Positions 9,692-18,790 of a stretch of DNA of 64,000 nucleotides are shown in pieces. The translations under genes were made by a program, and so were the position numbers. Under the pieces are notes generated by a model. It saw only the letters and a program-made list of their open reading frames with translations, was not told the origin of the DNA and ran no database searches. The DNA comes from Clitopilus passeckerianus (taxonomy: Eukaryota; Basidiomycota; Agaricomycetes; Agaricales; Entolomataceae). Numbering within the stretch: the stretch's first letter is position 1; each line of letters begins with the position of its first letter. The stretch covers positions 186,001 to 250,000 of the forward strand of contig CALYLX010000156.1 in assembly GCA_944990035.1 (NCBI GenBank). Direction: 5' to 3'.

Positions 9692-9839
9692 CTTTAACAT
9701 GGGTTTCATCACTGGCATTTCTCTCTCAGAATTAGGTGTAACTGTTCTGACCGGACTGAGCCGGGATTGAGTCAGGAAATAGCAATGGTATTCGTCAATG
9801 GCAGAGTGTCGGTATCAGCCTGTATCGGTCTGTGGTACA

Positions 9840-11259
9840 TTACAAATCCTCCGTACGAAAACTAATATCAATCCCTGGATGATTAATCAATGCCTTCAAA
9901 ACCTCCAGGTTCCTTCTTGCCAAAGCCCAAACGAAAGCTGTTTTATCGCCTTTACCCTTGAGATTGACGTCGATGCTATGGTGGGTGAGCAGGGCTTGTA
10001 CAATTTCCACGTGTCCTCTCTCCGCAGCCACTGTCAGAGCTGTTTCCCCAAAATTTCCCTCGAAATTGATGTCGATGCTGCGATGGCAGAGCAATTCCCG
10101 CATGAATGTCGCGTCACCTTCCTTAGACGCCTTTATGAGAGCTATTCCACCCCAATCCCTATGATTTACGTCGATATTGGGATACTTGAGCAAGGCTTGT
10201 ACAATGTCCGTGTCTCCTCGCCCCGCCGTCAATGTCAAAGCTGTGTGACCCTGCAGCTCAATCTGGGCGTTCACATCGAGGCCGGAGTGATTGAGCAGTG
10301 CCCGTATGAACTCTAAGTCCCCAAACCTTGCCACCAACATGAGCATAGGGATACCTAAGTCGGGTAATTGACGTCGATGCCTGGATGATTGACCAAGACC
10401 TGGACCACCCCCAAGCGTTCACCTTGAAGATCCAGGGCCTTCCGACCCCAACCGTACCCCCAATATCTACCAAGCATCGCCCATATGAGAGCGTTGGCAC
10501 CCCAAGTGTTGGTCTTGTTGACGTCGATGCTGGGATGACTCAATAACGCCCGAACCACTTCCACTCGTCCCTGCAATGATGCAAATACGAGGGCTGTGCC
10601 TTCGAGTTTCTCCTCTGGGCTGAGGTCGGGATGGATATGGTGGGGAAGTACTCGTCCAACGATATTGACGTCGACACCTGGATGATCGAGCAATGCTCGC
10701 ACGACCTCCGTGTGTCCTCGGATCGCCGCTCGGATGAGCGCTGTACTGCCAGATGCATTCCTCGTATTGACGTCGATAATGGGATGACTGAGCAATGCTC
10801 GCACGATCTCTACATGCCCTCCTTCCGAGGCTACCGTCAGCGCTGTTTCGCTGGAACGCTCTTGAGTATTGACTTCAATTGCCGGATGATTGAGCAATGC
10901 CTCTACGACCTCCACATGCCCTTCCAGCGATGCCACCAGGAGAGCTGTTCGGCCGTTGGCATCCAGAAAATTGGGGTTAATTTTTGATGAGCCAGTAGCA
11001 GGCTGACTATGTCACCGGAACCATTGGCTGCGGCTATATGAAGACCTGTACTTTTCCATGCGTCCGTGCAATTGATGTCCAGGACATATTCCAGGATATC
11101 CTTAACATCGGAAATGTCAGACATCTTGACCGCATTCAGGAGGATCTGGGTTTGGGAATTCTCAGTATCCGACCTACTGCAGACAACATAAGGTATCCTT
11201 GAGCATGTACGAATAACTGTAATCGCTGAAGATCTAGGGGGCTGATTTAGTCGATACGT
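9840..11259 (-). pseudogene. Ankyrin-repeat pseudogene, likely the tail of an NLR
   Basis: Three minus-strand frames together spell one ankyrin-repeat protein. The first (from about 11259, through QILLNAVKMSDISDVKDILE) holds one repeat. A one-base loss in an A run near 10980 moves the frame to the second, which has at least five repeats of the type GHVEVVRALLSHPSIDVN. Another shift near 10362, followed by TAG, moves it to the third, with four more repeats, ending at 9840. An in-frame stop at 11260-11262 closes the upstream end and no NACHT or other N-terminal domain is seen. The short repeats with ALL.HP.IDVN resemble the C-terminal arrays of Agaricomycete NACHT-ankyrin proteins such as the one at 58.3 kb. 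The breaks indicate a decayed copy, unless both are sequencing errors. Confidence 0.8.
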
Positions 11260-11262
11260 TTA

Positions 11263-12150
11263 TTCCTCACAACGAGCATATCTCACCGCTCCCATGAGTA
11301 TACTGGATGTTGCTGATGGTAAGGTCCCTTCCAGCAACTGTTTCATTCGAGTTAAGATTGACGCCGGCCATCTTCTCGATAATGAGAATCTATTCGAACC
11401 TCGGGGGACCAAACATACCCTCTTCAAGCTTGTATGACAGGTTCGACAGTTACACAATTGTTCAGATTCGGTTGCGTGATGATAAGTAGGTGGGTTAGAA
11501 GAAAGCTGTTTTGGCGCTCGGGACCACGTGTATCTGAGGCGCTTAATGAGATTTGGGATGAAGGAACGATCACCTGTGCACGTCCATTTTTGCATCCGAT
11601 CAACATTAGTCTGTCCCTTCACCTCCTCCTTCTTAGGATTGAGTTTGATCTGTGCAGGTGTCCCCATTCTCTGAATCAAATCCGGATGATTAGGCATGGC
11701 CAAAAGTGCTTTTCCACAAAATCTAGTGTTGCCGCAACGTTTCCATTCTTCCTGCCTTGGGTTAATCGTCTGTGGTTGATGATCTCGATCAGCCCCGAAT
11801 ACAACACTCATGATATGATAGCATCTGTAATGCTCATTCAATTTACTGGATGGAAGTCAAGAGATCCGGCGATTGAATCGCTCCGGCAGATTGAATAGAC
11901 TGGAAGACGGCCAGAAGGTTCCCTGTGAAATGACTTCTATGATCTAGCCCCAGCCCCCACGGAAACATGGAAACACCGGGTGGATTTTGCTCTGTGGATA
12001 CTCTTAGAATCTGTGACACCAATCCTCTCGCGAACACCTATTCTTGACAGGTCAAATTCACTGTTTCCGTCATGGGGGTTCAGGACAATTACGCATACCT
12101 CCAACTGCAGGTAGTGCTTAAGCTCTGAGCCTCCCAGCACCCGAGCCTCA
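11263..12150. other. Intergenic, no supported gene
   Basis: About 890 bases. A 193-codon minus-strand frame (11260-11841) is open but shows no domain or repeat, and its Cys/Arg/Lys-rich translation is unconvincing, so I do not call it. The right end leads into the promoter of the DUF5648-like gene. Confidence 0.5.
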
Positions 12151-12153
12151 AAT

Positions 12154-12162
12154 TATATAAAA
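12154..12162 (+). promoter_or_regulatory. TATA box of the DUF5648-like gene
   Basis: TATATAAAA lies about 120 bases upstream of the ATG at 12282. A CT-rich stretch between the two is typical of a fungal transcription start region. Confidence 0.6.
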
Positions 12163-12281
12163 GGAGGCCACGTCGCTCTGGGGTCCTTCAGTCCTTTCTT
12201 ACTCAAAACTCAGCCGCTTTCTCCAATATCTTACCAGTTGACTTCAGACTCTCCGTCATCAAGCTTCCTCAATTCTTACAA

Positions 12282-12817
12282 TGGTATGTCCTCTAACCCT
12301 GTTGTATCCTACACCTCGTCAACGCCATTGTCTTGCTCTAGACCTTAGCACGTACCCCTCCCCAGAAGACGTACGATTGTCCTCCTGGCGCTACACCCTG
12401 GTACCGTGCATACCGGGCCGACATCATTGATCATTTCTTCACTACCGACCTCTCCGAGGACCAGACCGCCATCAACACTCTCGGGTATGCCGACGAAGGC
12501 ATTGCCCTGTACATCTTCAAGTCCGAAGAGCCCAATACGATCGCCTTATATCGGCTGTATTCCCAATCTGCCACCGACCACTTCTACACGACGAGCTTAG
12601 GAGAGAAGGACAATGCAGTAAGGAACCTTGGATATACAGAAGAAGGCATTACGGGGTATATCTATCCTGACAATCAATATGGAGGCGTCCACTTTATCGG
12701 GCTTATAACGGTGACGGAACTGATCATTTCTATACCACCTCCGCTGAGGAATACGACTTCGCTGCTGCTAACGGATGGTCCAAGGAGGGGATCGTTGGAT
12801 ACGTTTTCCCGCATTGA
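12282..12817 (+). pseudogene. DUF5648-like repeat protein with one frameshift
   Basis: The ATG is followed at once by a 57-bp intron (12285-12341, gtatgt..tag). The protein continues TLARTPPQKTYDCPPGAT and then repeats of the type WYRAYRADIIDHFFTTD, LYRLYSQSATDHFYTTS and LGYTEEGITGYIYPD. This LYR.YN..TDHFYTT pattern is that of DUF5648, found in fungal and bacterial secreted or lectin-like proteins of unknown role. Near 12687 one base is missing: the third repeat (YRAYNGDGTDHFYTT ... SKEGIVGYVFPH, stop 12815-12817) is intact only in the next frame. Unshifted translation would replace it with unrelated residues. It is a recent pseudogene, an allele with an altered end, or a sequencing error. 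No signal peptide is seen. Confidence 0.72.
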
Positions 12818-12922
12818 TTATACGATTGATAGTACAAGGTTGTGATCATCCGAATAAAGTACATAAGATTTCAATAACCCTTCTATATCTAAACCAGCGT
12901 ATCCTGGTAGATGACGAGCTAA

Positions 12923-14257
12923 TTACCCAAGTTGCTTCACCCAATCTCCTGAACGGAGCGCCCGTTCGAGCGACCAAGACGAGACCATGCGGCCAAAGTC
13001 CTTGTCTTCACCGAACATGTGGCGTGCCAATTTATCAAGAATCCCATCCCTCAAGAACCACGAGGAAATGGCGATCTCAAGGGCTTCGAGGATATGCGAG
13101 TTTCGGGTGTGGTATTCGCTACCGGGACTCGCCAGTGCGATTGCAGCGAGGTATTCCTCTCGGAAGGCCTGAAGGGCCGATGGGGAGTCTTTTTGAAGCT
13201 CTTCTCGGGAGGGCGTCTCTTTCGTTGGCGGAGCCATCTCTTCTGATTCGACATTGCCTTCTTCACCAGTACTTGCACTACCTTCGTCTTCCGACGGAGT
13301 CACATCCTCATCGACGGGATATCTATGCATATAAGGGTCCCAATCAAGAGTGATCCACGATGGATATCTCGCATACCCGCTCTGTCTTGGACCAACCATC
13401 AACTCGTCCCAGTCGATCAGACCGGTCACCTTCCCGTCCTCGTCCACGAAGATGTTCTGGTAGTTGAAATCCGGCATTGAAAGCACGAAAGGTGGTCCGT
13501 CGAGGGTCTCGTCAGGAAGGCATCCAGCCAATATGCGGAGCAGCGTTAGGGAGGCTTTGCGTTCTATGGTAGGTGCCGAAGCCAGTTGCTGAGCTATCCC
13601 GTCCAGTAAATAGGCATGCACCGAGTTGTAGGGCCCTCTCGCAGTGGTATTACCACTCGAGATATCCTCAGTAGACGGTACTAATGGACCAACAACATAG
13701 GAATCGGTGGCGACGTCGTATTCAAGGCTTCCGATGGCGGGGAACTCGAATGCCCGGAGCTGGGTCATGAGAGATGCAAGGGACTGGAAAACGGTCTTCC
13801 GTCGTTCATCCGTAAACCAGGCAGGGTCAAACCACAGCTTACCCAGTTGAGTACCCTCCACGCGGTCCATAATGGTATATGGTCGGCCCATCAAATTTTC
13901 GGGGACAACAGAGAAGTCGTGGATGAAGGGAATGGGAAGGGAGGTACGGCGTTGTAAAAATTGCATGCCAGCAACGTCCAGCTCCAGGCGCTTTTGGAGG
14001 GCCAGAGACCAAGCTGATATCGGCGTACGTAGGATCCATTGAAGCCCGTCAGGAAAATCGATGAACCAGACTACGTTGAACCCGCCAATCTTCGGCGTGG
14101 AAGTGACCGTGCATGGCGAAGATCCCGGGGTGGTACGCCGACGGATCGATGTAGCCAAGGATGTAATTGCCTCAAGATCGATGTGATCGATGAATGACGG
14201 AACAGAGGAGGACGACGAGGCAGAGAGATGGTCAGGCGCATCTTCGTTCTCTGACAT
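12923..14257 (-). CDS. APH/choline-kinase-like phosphotransferase family protein
   Basis: An uninterrupted frame of about 445 aa with the aminoglycoside phosphotransferase (PF01636) fold. Recognisable parts are the ATP-lobe region around WILRTPISAW, the hinge-like YTIMDRVEGTQLGKLW, the catalytic loop MPDFNYQNIFV and the metal-binding GLIDWDE. The usual Brenner motif H-x-D-x4-N has Met in place of His here, while Asp and the later Asn remain. The C-terminus has an acidic Glu/Ser-rich insertion and a helical tail. Members are expanded in Agaricomycetes; substrates are unknown, and nothing here points to antibiotic resistance. I use ATG 14257 (MSENEDAP); an in-frame ATG at 14335 would add 26 residues. 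Confidence 0.8.
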   Translation of the reverse strand: MSENEDAPDHLSASSSSSVPSFIDHIDLEAITSLATSIRRRTTPGSSPCTVTSTPKIGGFNVVWFIDFPDGLQWILRTPISAWSLALQKRLELDVAGMQFLQRRTSLPIPFIHDFSVVPENLMGRPYTIMDRVEGTQLGKLWFDPAWFTDERRKTVFQSLASLMTQLRAFEFPAIGSLEYDVATDSYVVGPLVPSTEDISSGNTTARGPYNSVHAYLLDGIAQQLASAPTIERKASLTLLRILAGCLPDETLDGPPFVLSMPDFNYQNIFVDEDGKVTGLIDWDELMVGPRQSGYARYPSWITLDWDPYMHRYPVDEDVTPSEDEGSASTGEEGNVESEEMAPPTKETPSREELQKDSPSALQAFREEYLAAIALASPGSEYHTRNSHILEALEIAISSWFLRDGILDKLARHMFGEDKDFGRMVSSWSLERALRSGDWVKQLG

Positions 14258-14840
14258 CCTAGAGATAAGTAGGTCTTGATGTCCGTCCGTAAAGTTGAAG
14301 CAGCTTTGAGTTGGAATATTATGGGGATTTTGCATCGCGCTGCTCACCCTGCTTATTTCAACGCGCAGAATAGGGCACAGGAATGGTTGATGAAAGTGTG
14401 CCTGTCACTCGTTGTATCCTTTGAGAAACTGTACGGGTATTCTTCCAGTTATCCCTATTCCGCGGGAAAGTTACAAGCACAGCAAAGGTGAAGTGCTGGA
14501 ATGGCGTTAGTTGGTGTTGGGCGCCTATTAGCATGCCAACAAAAATAGCGCCAGTGTCACGAGATCATCGATATCGATCATCTTGAAGAAGCAAGCCGTT
14601 CCCACGGGTGCTTTGATCCGAACGGAATTGGACTCCCATTGAGTCCCAAGACCGATTTTCCCTTTGTCACTGACCCCAGCCCTTCCCTCACAAACCTTCC
14701 CTCTGCTGGTAGCTTGTATGAGCCTACGCCCGAGACATGTACTCCTACGCTGACCTACTGATGGTTACGACTCTTGACCATGTTTGAACCTCTTTCCTTT
14801 CTTCACATCCTCTCCACCATTTGAATGAGGATCTTCCGCC
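14258..14840. other. Intergenic, no gene seen
   Basis: About 580 bases between the kinase-like gene and the CFEM promoter. I recognise no gene. From about 14840 rightwards the sequence matches the inverted copy near 38.05 kb. Confidence 0.5.
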
Positions 14841-14993
14841 AAGACGATCCTGCTCGGCTTAACTCACCTCAAAGCCCTTCAAATTTCTCGTCCGTAGGGT
14901 TCCGCAGGGATGTTCCGCCCGTAAAGGTCAAGCCTGTGGAGTAGAAGGCTGTAATTTCCAAGTCAACCTACACGTAAACCGGGCTAGGGGAGG

Positions 14994-14999
14994 ATATAA
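14994..14999 (+). promoter_or_regulatory. Probable TATA box of the CFEM gene
   Basis: TATAAG lies 54 bases upstream of the ATG at 15053. It is a minimal match, supported by position only. Confidence 0.4.
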
Positions 15000-15052
15000 G
15001 GCCGTCACCTTCTCATGGCTTGCTATTCCTAGTCTGCCCCAACGCGTTGACT

Positions 15053-15691
15053 ATGCTCATCAACTCCGCCTTCTCGCTCTTCGCACTCCTCGCTGCCACC
15101 ACTGGGGTCGTCGTCGCTCAACAGCCCTCCGGAACTCAGACTGCTCCTAGCGGCTCCCTGCCGTCACTCAGCGCATGCGTCTTGAAGTGTATCCAGGATG
15201 AAGCCGTCGACGATCGTGAATGTTCATCGGGGTACGTACTCAACTATCAGCTCGTTAGATCTCAGTAACTCATTGCTATAACAGAACTGATTTCCAATGC
15301 ATCTGCACGAATCAGCACGTCCAATCTGAAATCGCGGAATGTCTAGCTGAGCACTGTACACCCCAAGACCAGCAAGCGGCATTGGCAGCTCAGAAACAGC
15401 AGTGTGCAGCCTTTACTGGGGGTGGTGAGCATTTCCTCTTCTCTTCACGCAATTTCCGCACTAAAAAGACGGCGACTTCCAGCATCGGGTACTTCCCCCA
15501 CCGCAACTGGCACTGGAGCAACAGGGACTGCCACGACACCGACGACGAACGGAGGAGGCGCTGCTGGTACTGGAACCGCAACAGGCGCGGGTTCTGCACA
15601 GACCACTAATGCTGCAGTCGGGAGCATGTCCGGTGCTAGTGGGTTGGGATTCGTTGCGTTGATAGCTGGTATCGTCGATGTTGCCTTCTAG
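15053..15691 (+). CDS. Secreted CFEM-domain protein, probably GPI-anchored (copy 1)
   Basis: A small extracellular cysteine-rich protein. ATG 15053 gives a signal peptide (MLINSAFSLFALLAATTG...), then the CFEM pattern with eight cysteines: SACVLKC, RECSSG, FQCIC, AECLAEHC and KQQC. A Thr/Gly/Ala-rich linker follows, ending in a hydrophobic tail (LGFVALIAGIVDVAF) with small residues before it that suit a GPI attachment site. Two introns, 15232-15284 and 15425-15482, have good gt..ag signals and keep the frame (GG|A and G|CA). CFEM proteins bind haem or act at the cell surface in fungi; which applies here is unknown. Gene U follows tail-to-tail. A close copy with the same introns lies at 37,260-37,922 in inverted orientation. 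Confidence 0.9.
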
Positions 15692-15859
15692 ATTATCTTC
15701 AATGTGTGGACGATCTCACTGCATTCCGGACTTGGACTTTGAACTCTTTTATCAAACCATTACATTCGGTACTACCTAATTGTCTTTCGTGATACATACG
15801 GGACAACAATAATGATCGAAAGTAACCTGGTTGGCATATACAGGTATTCGCTAATGCGA

Positions 15860-17218
15860 CTACTCCCACTGCCCAACACCGTCATCGCAAAGTTCCCAAA
15901 CCTTGTCGAACGGGTATCTATCACGCCAGGACCCATCTGCTCGGAATCGGAAATAAGGCTCCTGGCAATCGAACTGTGGAACAATCTTGAACCCAGCTCG
16001 GTTGCAGGCATATCCTTCCCTATTCTCGTCTCGAGGTGATAACTCAAACTTCATACTACCAGGTGAAAATCCGGCCCCGTATGGGCCAGGATTGCTCGTG
16101 CTCCCTGACTCAACCTTGACGACCCACCAGTTCTTGTCTGATCGCGATTGAATCTGGACGAGGCCTGGGGAGTCGAGAGCCTTGTTGAACCTCCATTCGC
16201 TTTTCGGGTTTGGGCCGTCCGCTCCCATGTCAAAATTCTTCGTAAACATCCAAATGGTGACGTCTCGCTCCAAGAACTTTCTACCTCCGTCTCTCTGTGA
16301 TACCGTGGATGTTTCAGGGTGTTCCTCAAATAAGGTATCAGGACAGAATGCTCACCTCTCTGAATCGCCACCAGTGCGAGGCAGGAACTGCAGGGGCTGT
16401 GAAACCGCTCTTGATTTTCCTGACCATGGCCGGAAAGTTACGCCATGCGTAGTCGATTTGGGACTGGAGAGTTGCCTTCATATCTCTCTGCCACTTCCCA
16501 GTATCGTCCATATCTGTAACTGGTAAGCGATCTGGCAGACCCGGAAATCCACAAACTTACCGTCAGCAGCCGCGATGCGTAACACAAGACCAAGGTTCTG
16601 GAGATGGAAGTGAGCCTTAAGATATCGAGCTATCTCGTTCATCCAGTGCTCCAAAGTGTAGTCCATATTATCGGAATCGAGGTCCTGATGCGATTTCTTC
16701 ATGTATAACTTGATAGCTCCTTCACTGCTGTATTCAGATGCCGAACCTCGTAATACGCTGTCGATTGTGATAAGTCGCTTGTGGATTCCTTCGGTCGTAT
16801 CATTCAATTCCTTGTGCAGTTCTTCCAACGGCTTGGAGTTCCTGAAATTGTGAAAGATGAGCAAATGTGAATAGTGGATGAGAGCAAGGCTGCTTGCCCT
16901 TTATTGGCTTTAGAAAGCCGATCCTTTAACGCCTCGCCCCAGATCTTGCCGATCTGGTTGAACTCTTCATCGAGCTTCGATTGGACGGCAACCTCCTGGA
17001 CTTTGTGGATGATCGACTCCGTAGCCTGCTTCTGGGCGCTAAGTATAGCTTCGACCTGGGAAATTTGCTTTCATCAATTCGAAGTCGTTGTGGCAGATTG
17101 AAGAACATACAGCTTCGCTCGCCTCGCCATACTTTCGGCCTTTGACATCATCAATAGCTTGTTGCAAGAGGTCGCCACCAGCAGCTTTCGCAAGATCTAT
17201 GAGAATTTCGGTAGCCAT
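15860..17218 (-). CDS. Gene U: conserved fungal protein of unknown function
   Basis: A spliced gene of unknown function. Start ATG 17218 (MATEILIDLAKAAGGDLLQQ), with exons separated by short introns: gtatgt..cag near 17107-17053; a probable GC-AG intron near 16900-16845 (donor gcaagc); gtaagt..cag near 16557-16512; gtgagc..cag near 16355-16292. The N-terminal third is helical and charged (AQKQATESIIHKVQEVA, then EELHKELNDTTEGIHKRL), suggesting a coiled coil. The last exon (16291-15860) encodes a Trp-rich globular part with FLERDVTIWMFTKNF and FRADGSWRDRYPFDKVWE, ending QWE. No signal peptide or membrane segment is seen. A fragment of its last exon survives at 37,029-37,115, beside the second CFEM copy. 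I do not recognise the family. Confidence 0.75.
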
Positions 17219-17419
17219 GCCGAGTACAAATGGAAGCTGTAAGAGGTATGGAGGAAGAAGAACTGTAGTTTATAATCCTCGAATGCTGAGGCCGTATTTA
17301 TACAGATCCCCGTGCGCCATGAGTCCGAAAGGTTTAATCATGCTGTCAAATTAGAGGCAAATGTTCAGCCATATTCCTCGTGCCGCGAGGAGGAGAAGGC
17401 ACACTCCTAACCTCCCCCT
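17219..17419. other. Promoter region of gene U
   Basis: Short non-coding stretch upstream of the gene U start; no clear TATA box. Confidence 0.4.
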
Positions 17420-17899
17420 TCATCTCACCGGCCCTTCAAAGCGACCGAGACGCCTCCCTTCCCATTGCCTCCTAAAATCCACAGGTTCTCCAGGACAGCT
17501 TCGTAAACAGGCCCAAGTATGAGTTGGTATCAGGACGCGTGAACTTCCCGTATTTCCAGATCGTGGATCCATGGCGAGCCCAACGACGTGGCCTCGAAAG
17601 TTGACATCCAGAAATTCCTTGGTAAGACCATGCAAGAACCTAGGACTGTAGACTTGAAGACTCGAAGAGTCGCTCGGAGACCACAACACGACTGCTTGAT
17701 TGTGCCACGATTCAGGGACGGTGCCAGTGAATAGGTACATGTACCCTGTCCGGCACGCTTGGGATTTGAGTGTGAAGGTACAGGGCAATTCCGGGGTTGG
17801 TTCCAGTCCTGGAGCGGACTGGCAGGAACAGGCGATGACTCCCGGATTGTGTACATTGCGGGCGCCATAGAAGTAAAGGCCGATCTTTCGGCCAGACAG
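17420..17899 (-). CDS. Possible 3' exon of an unrecognised gene
   Basis: A minus-strand frame of about 160 codons, open from 17899 to the TGA at 17420, reads ...LSGRKIGLYFYGARNVHNP, GVIACSCQSAPG, GYMYLFTGTVPESWHNQAVV, VNFRGHVVGLAMDPRSGN and onwards. The amino-acid mix looks like a folded protein rather than a shadow frame. An in-frame TGA immediately upstream means it would need an acceptor such as gtgaag at about 17900. No matching first exon or start was found before 18,100, so it is either the tail of a gene with unseen exons or a remnant. Family unknown. Confidence 0.35.
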   Translation of the reverse strand: MSGRKIGLYFYGARNVHNPGVIACSCQSAPGLEPTPELPCTFTLKSQACRTGYMYLFTGTVPESWHNQAVVLWSPSDSSSLQVYSPRFLHGLTKEFLDVNFRGHVVGLAMDPRSGNTGSSRVLIPTHTWACLRSCPGEPVDFRRQWEGRRLGRFEGPVR

Positions 17900-18215
17900 G
17901 CTTCACTTTCATTCGTAACAAGCTCAATCCTTGATATAGCTAGACACTATTCTTCGGGAGTTTAGTAGATGCGCAGTGGATGGGCGCAAGCATTCGAAGG
18001 TGGAGGTCGGCTGGCGAGCTGAAGTTTTGAGTTTTAAGATGGTTTTGAGCAAATCTTCAGTATCACCTTGCGCAATGCCCGATGATTGAGGGGTGCCGGT
18101 GAGCGGCCCGGTTCTACCCCATGTTACGTCATCGATTCAATCTGTCTCGTAACCTCAATCTCAACTAAATCTTCACACAAACCAATCTTTGGATTCTTAA
18201 CACCAGGTTCACGGC

Positions 18216-18458
18216 ATGGGTATCTACTATTACACGGACGACGACCCTCCCTGTTCTGTTCCCACCCAAGAAGTCCGACTTATCCCAGCTCGGGCCATTA
18301 CACGCTCCTCAATTCCCTGTGTCGTATGGGCAGAAGACACGCTTTGTTTCGTGCATCGCGTACCAACGATGCTGTTTGCACTCCAACTTCTCGTTCCAGA
18401 TGAAAAGCATACCGATGCAAGCGACGCACTCCTCAGAACGTCCCCTTCACGGAGGTAG
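18216..18458 (+). pseudogene. Gene B, truncated copy (left block)
   Basis: An 80-codon frame beginning MGIYYYTDDDPPCSVP and continuing IPCVVWAEDTLCFVHRVPT and ALQLLVPDEKH. It matches the first 75 or so residues of gene B at 36.1-37.0 kb almost position by position, then stops after RTSPSRR. The rest of gene B (about 200 residues) is missing downstream. Its place and orientation relative to CFEM and U mirror the right-hand block, so it is the left block's copy of B, truncated. It could still be expressed as a small protein. Confidence 0.7.
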
Positions 18459-18790
18459 CGGGCCGATTTTAAAGTACTAGACAAACACCATACAACAAGG
18501 AACGTTGTCTATCTGACTATCATGGCTACTTCCTCGTCGTCTTCCACCATCAGCTCGGCATTTTTGCTCAAACGTCTTTAAGCCGTCGTGCGAAAACGCT
18601 GTAGCGAGAGGTGGATGTAAATGTTCTTGCCGGCTAACTAGGATTACTGGTGAGTTGATTTGCGTTACTACTTGCAACGCCTGACTCACGAAGCTCACAA
18701 GCAGTAGAATCGATAATGGATAATAAGAATTTAGGAAAATCACAAGTTAAATATAGAAAATTGTTCTACGACTATCCCTCCAATAAACCT
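18459..18790. other. Intergenic, no gene seen
   Basis: About 330 bases between truncated gene B and the 3' end of the secreted protein gene. Nothing recognised; the missing part of gene B is not present. Confidence 0.5.

Larger units (their letters stand above)
14841..15960. repeat. Inverted segmental duplication, left arm (CFEM block)
   Basis: Promoter, CFEM gene, intergenic spacer and the 3' end of gene U match the reverse complement of about 37,025-38,050. Examples are caagacgat.ctgctcggct upstream of the gene, the coding exons with the same introns, and the spacer around cattcggt.ct.cct. Matches in non-coding sequence show a DNA-level duplication and not just a gene family. It extends in gene order to B (18,458). 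Confidence 0.85.

Noticed and set aside
11260..11841. 193-codon minus-strand frame
   Set aside because: Long but without domain, paralog or start context; composition rich in Cys, Arg and Lys; overlapping plus-strand frames of similar length.
12923..14257. Aminoglycoside resistance gene
   Set aside because: Only the APH fold is shared; such kinase-like proteins are widespread in fungi, and the catalytic-loop His is replaced by Met.
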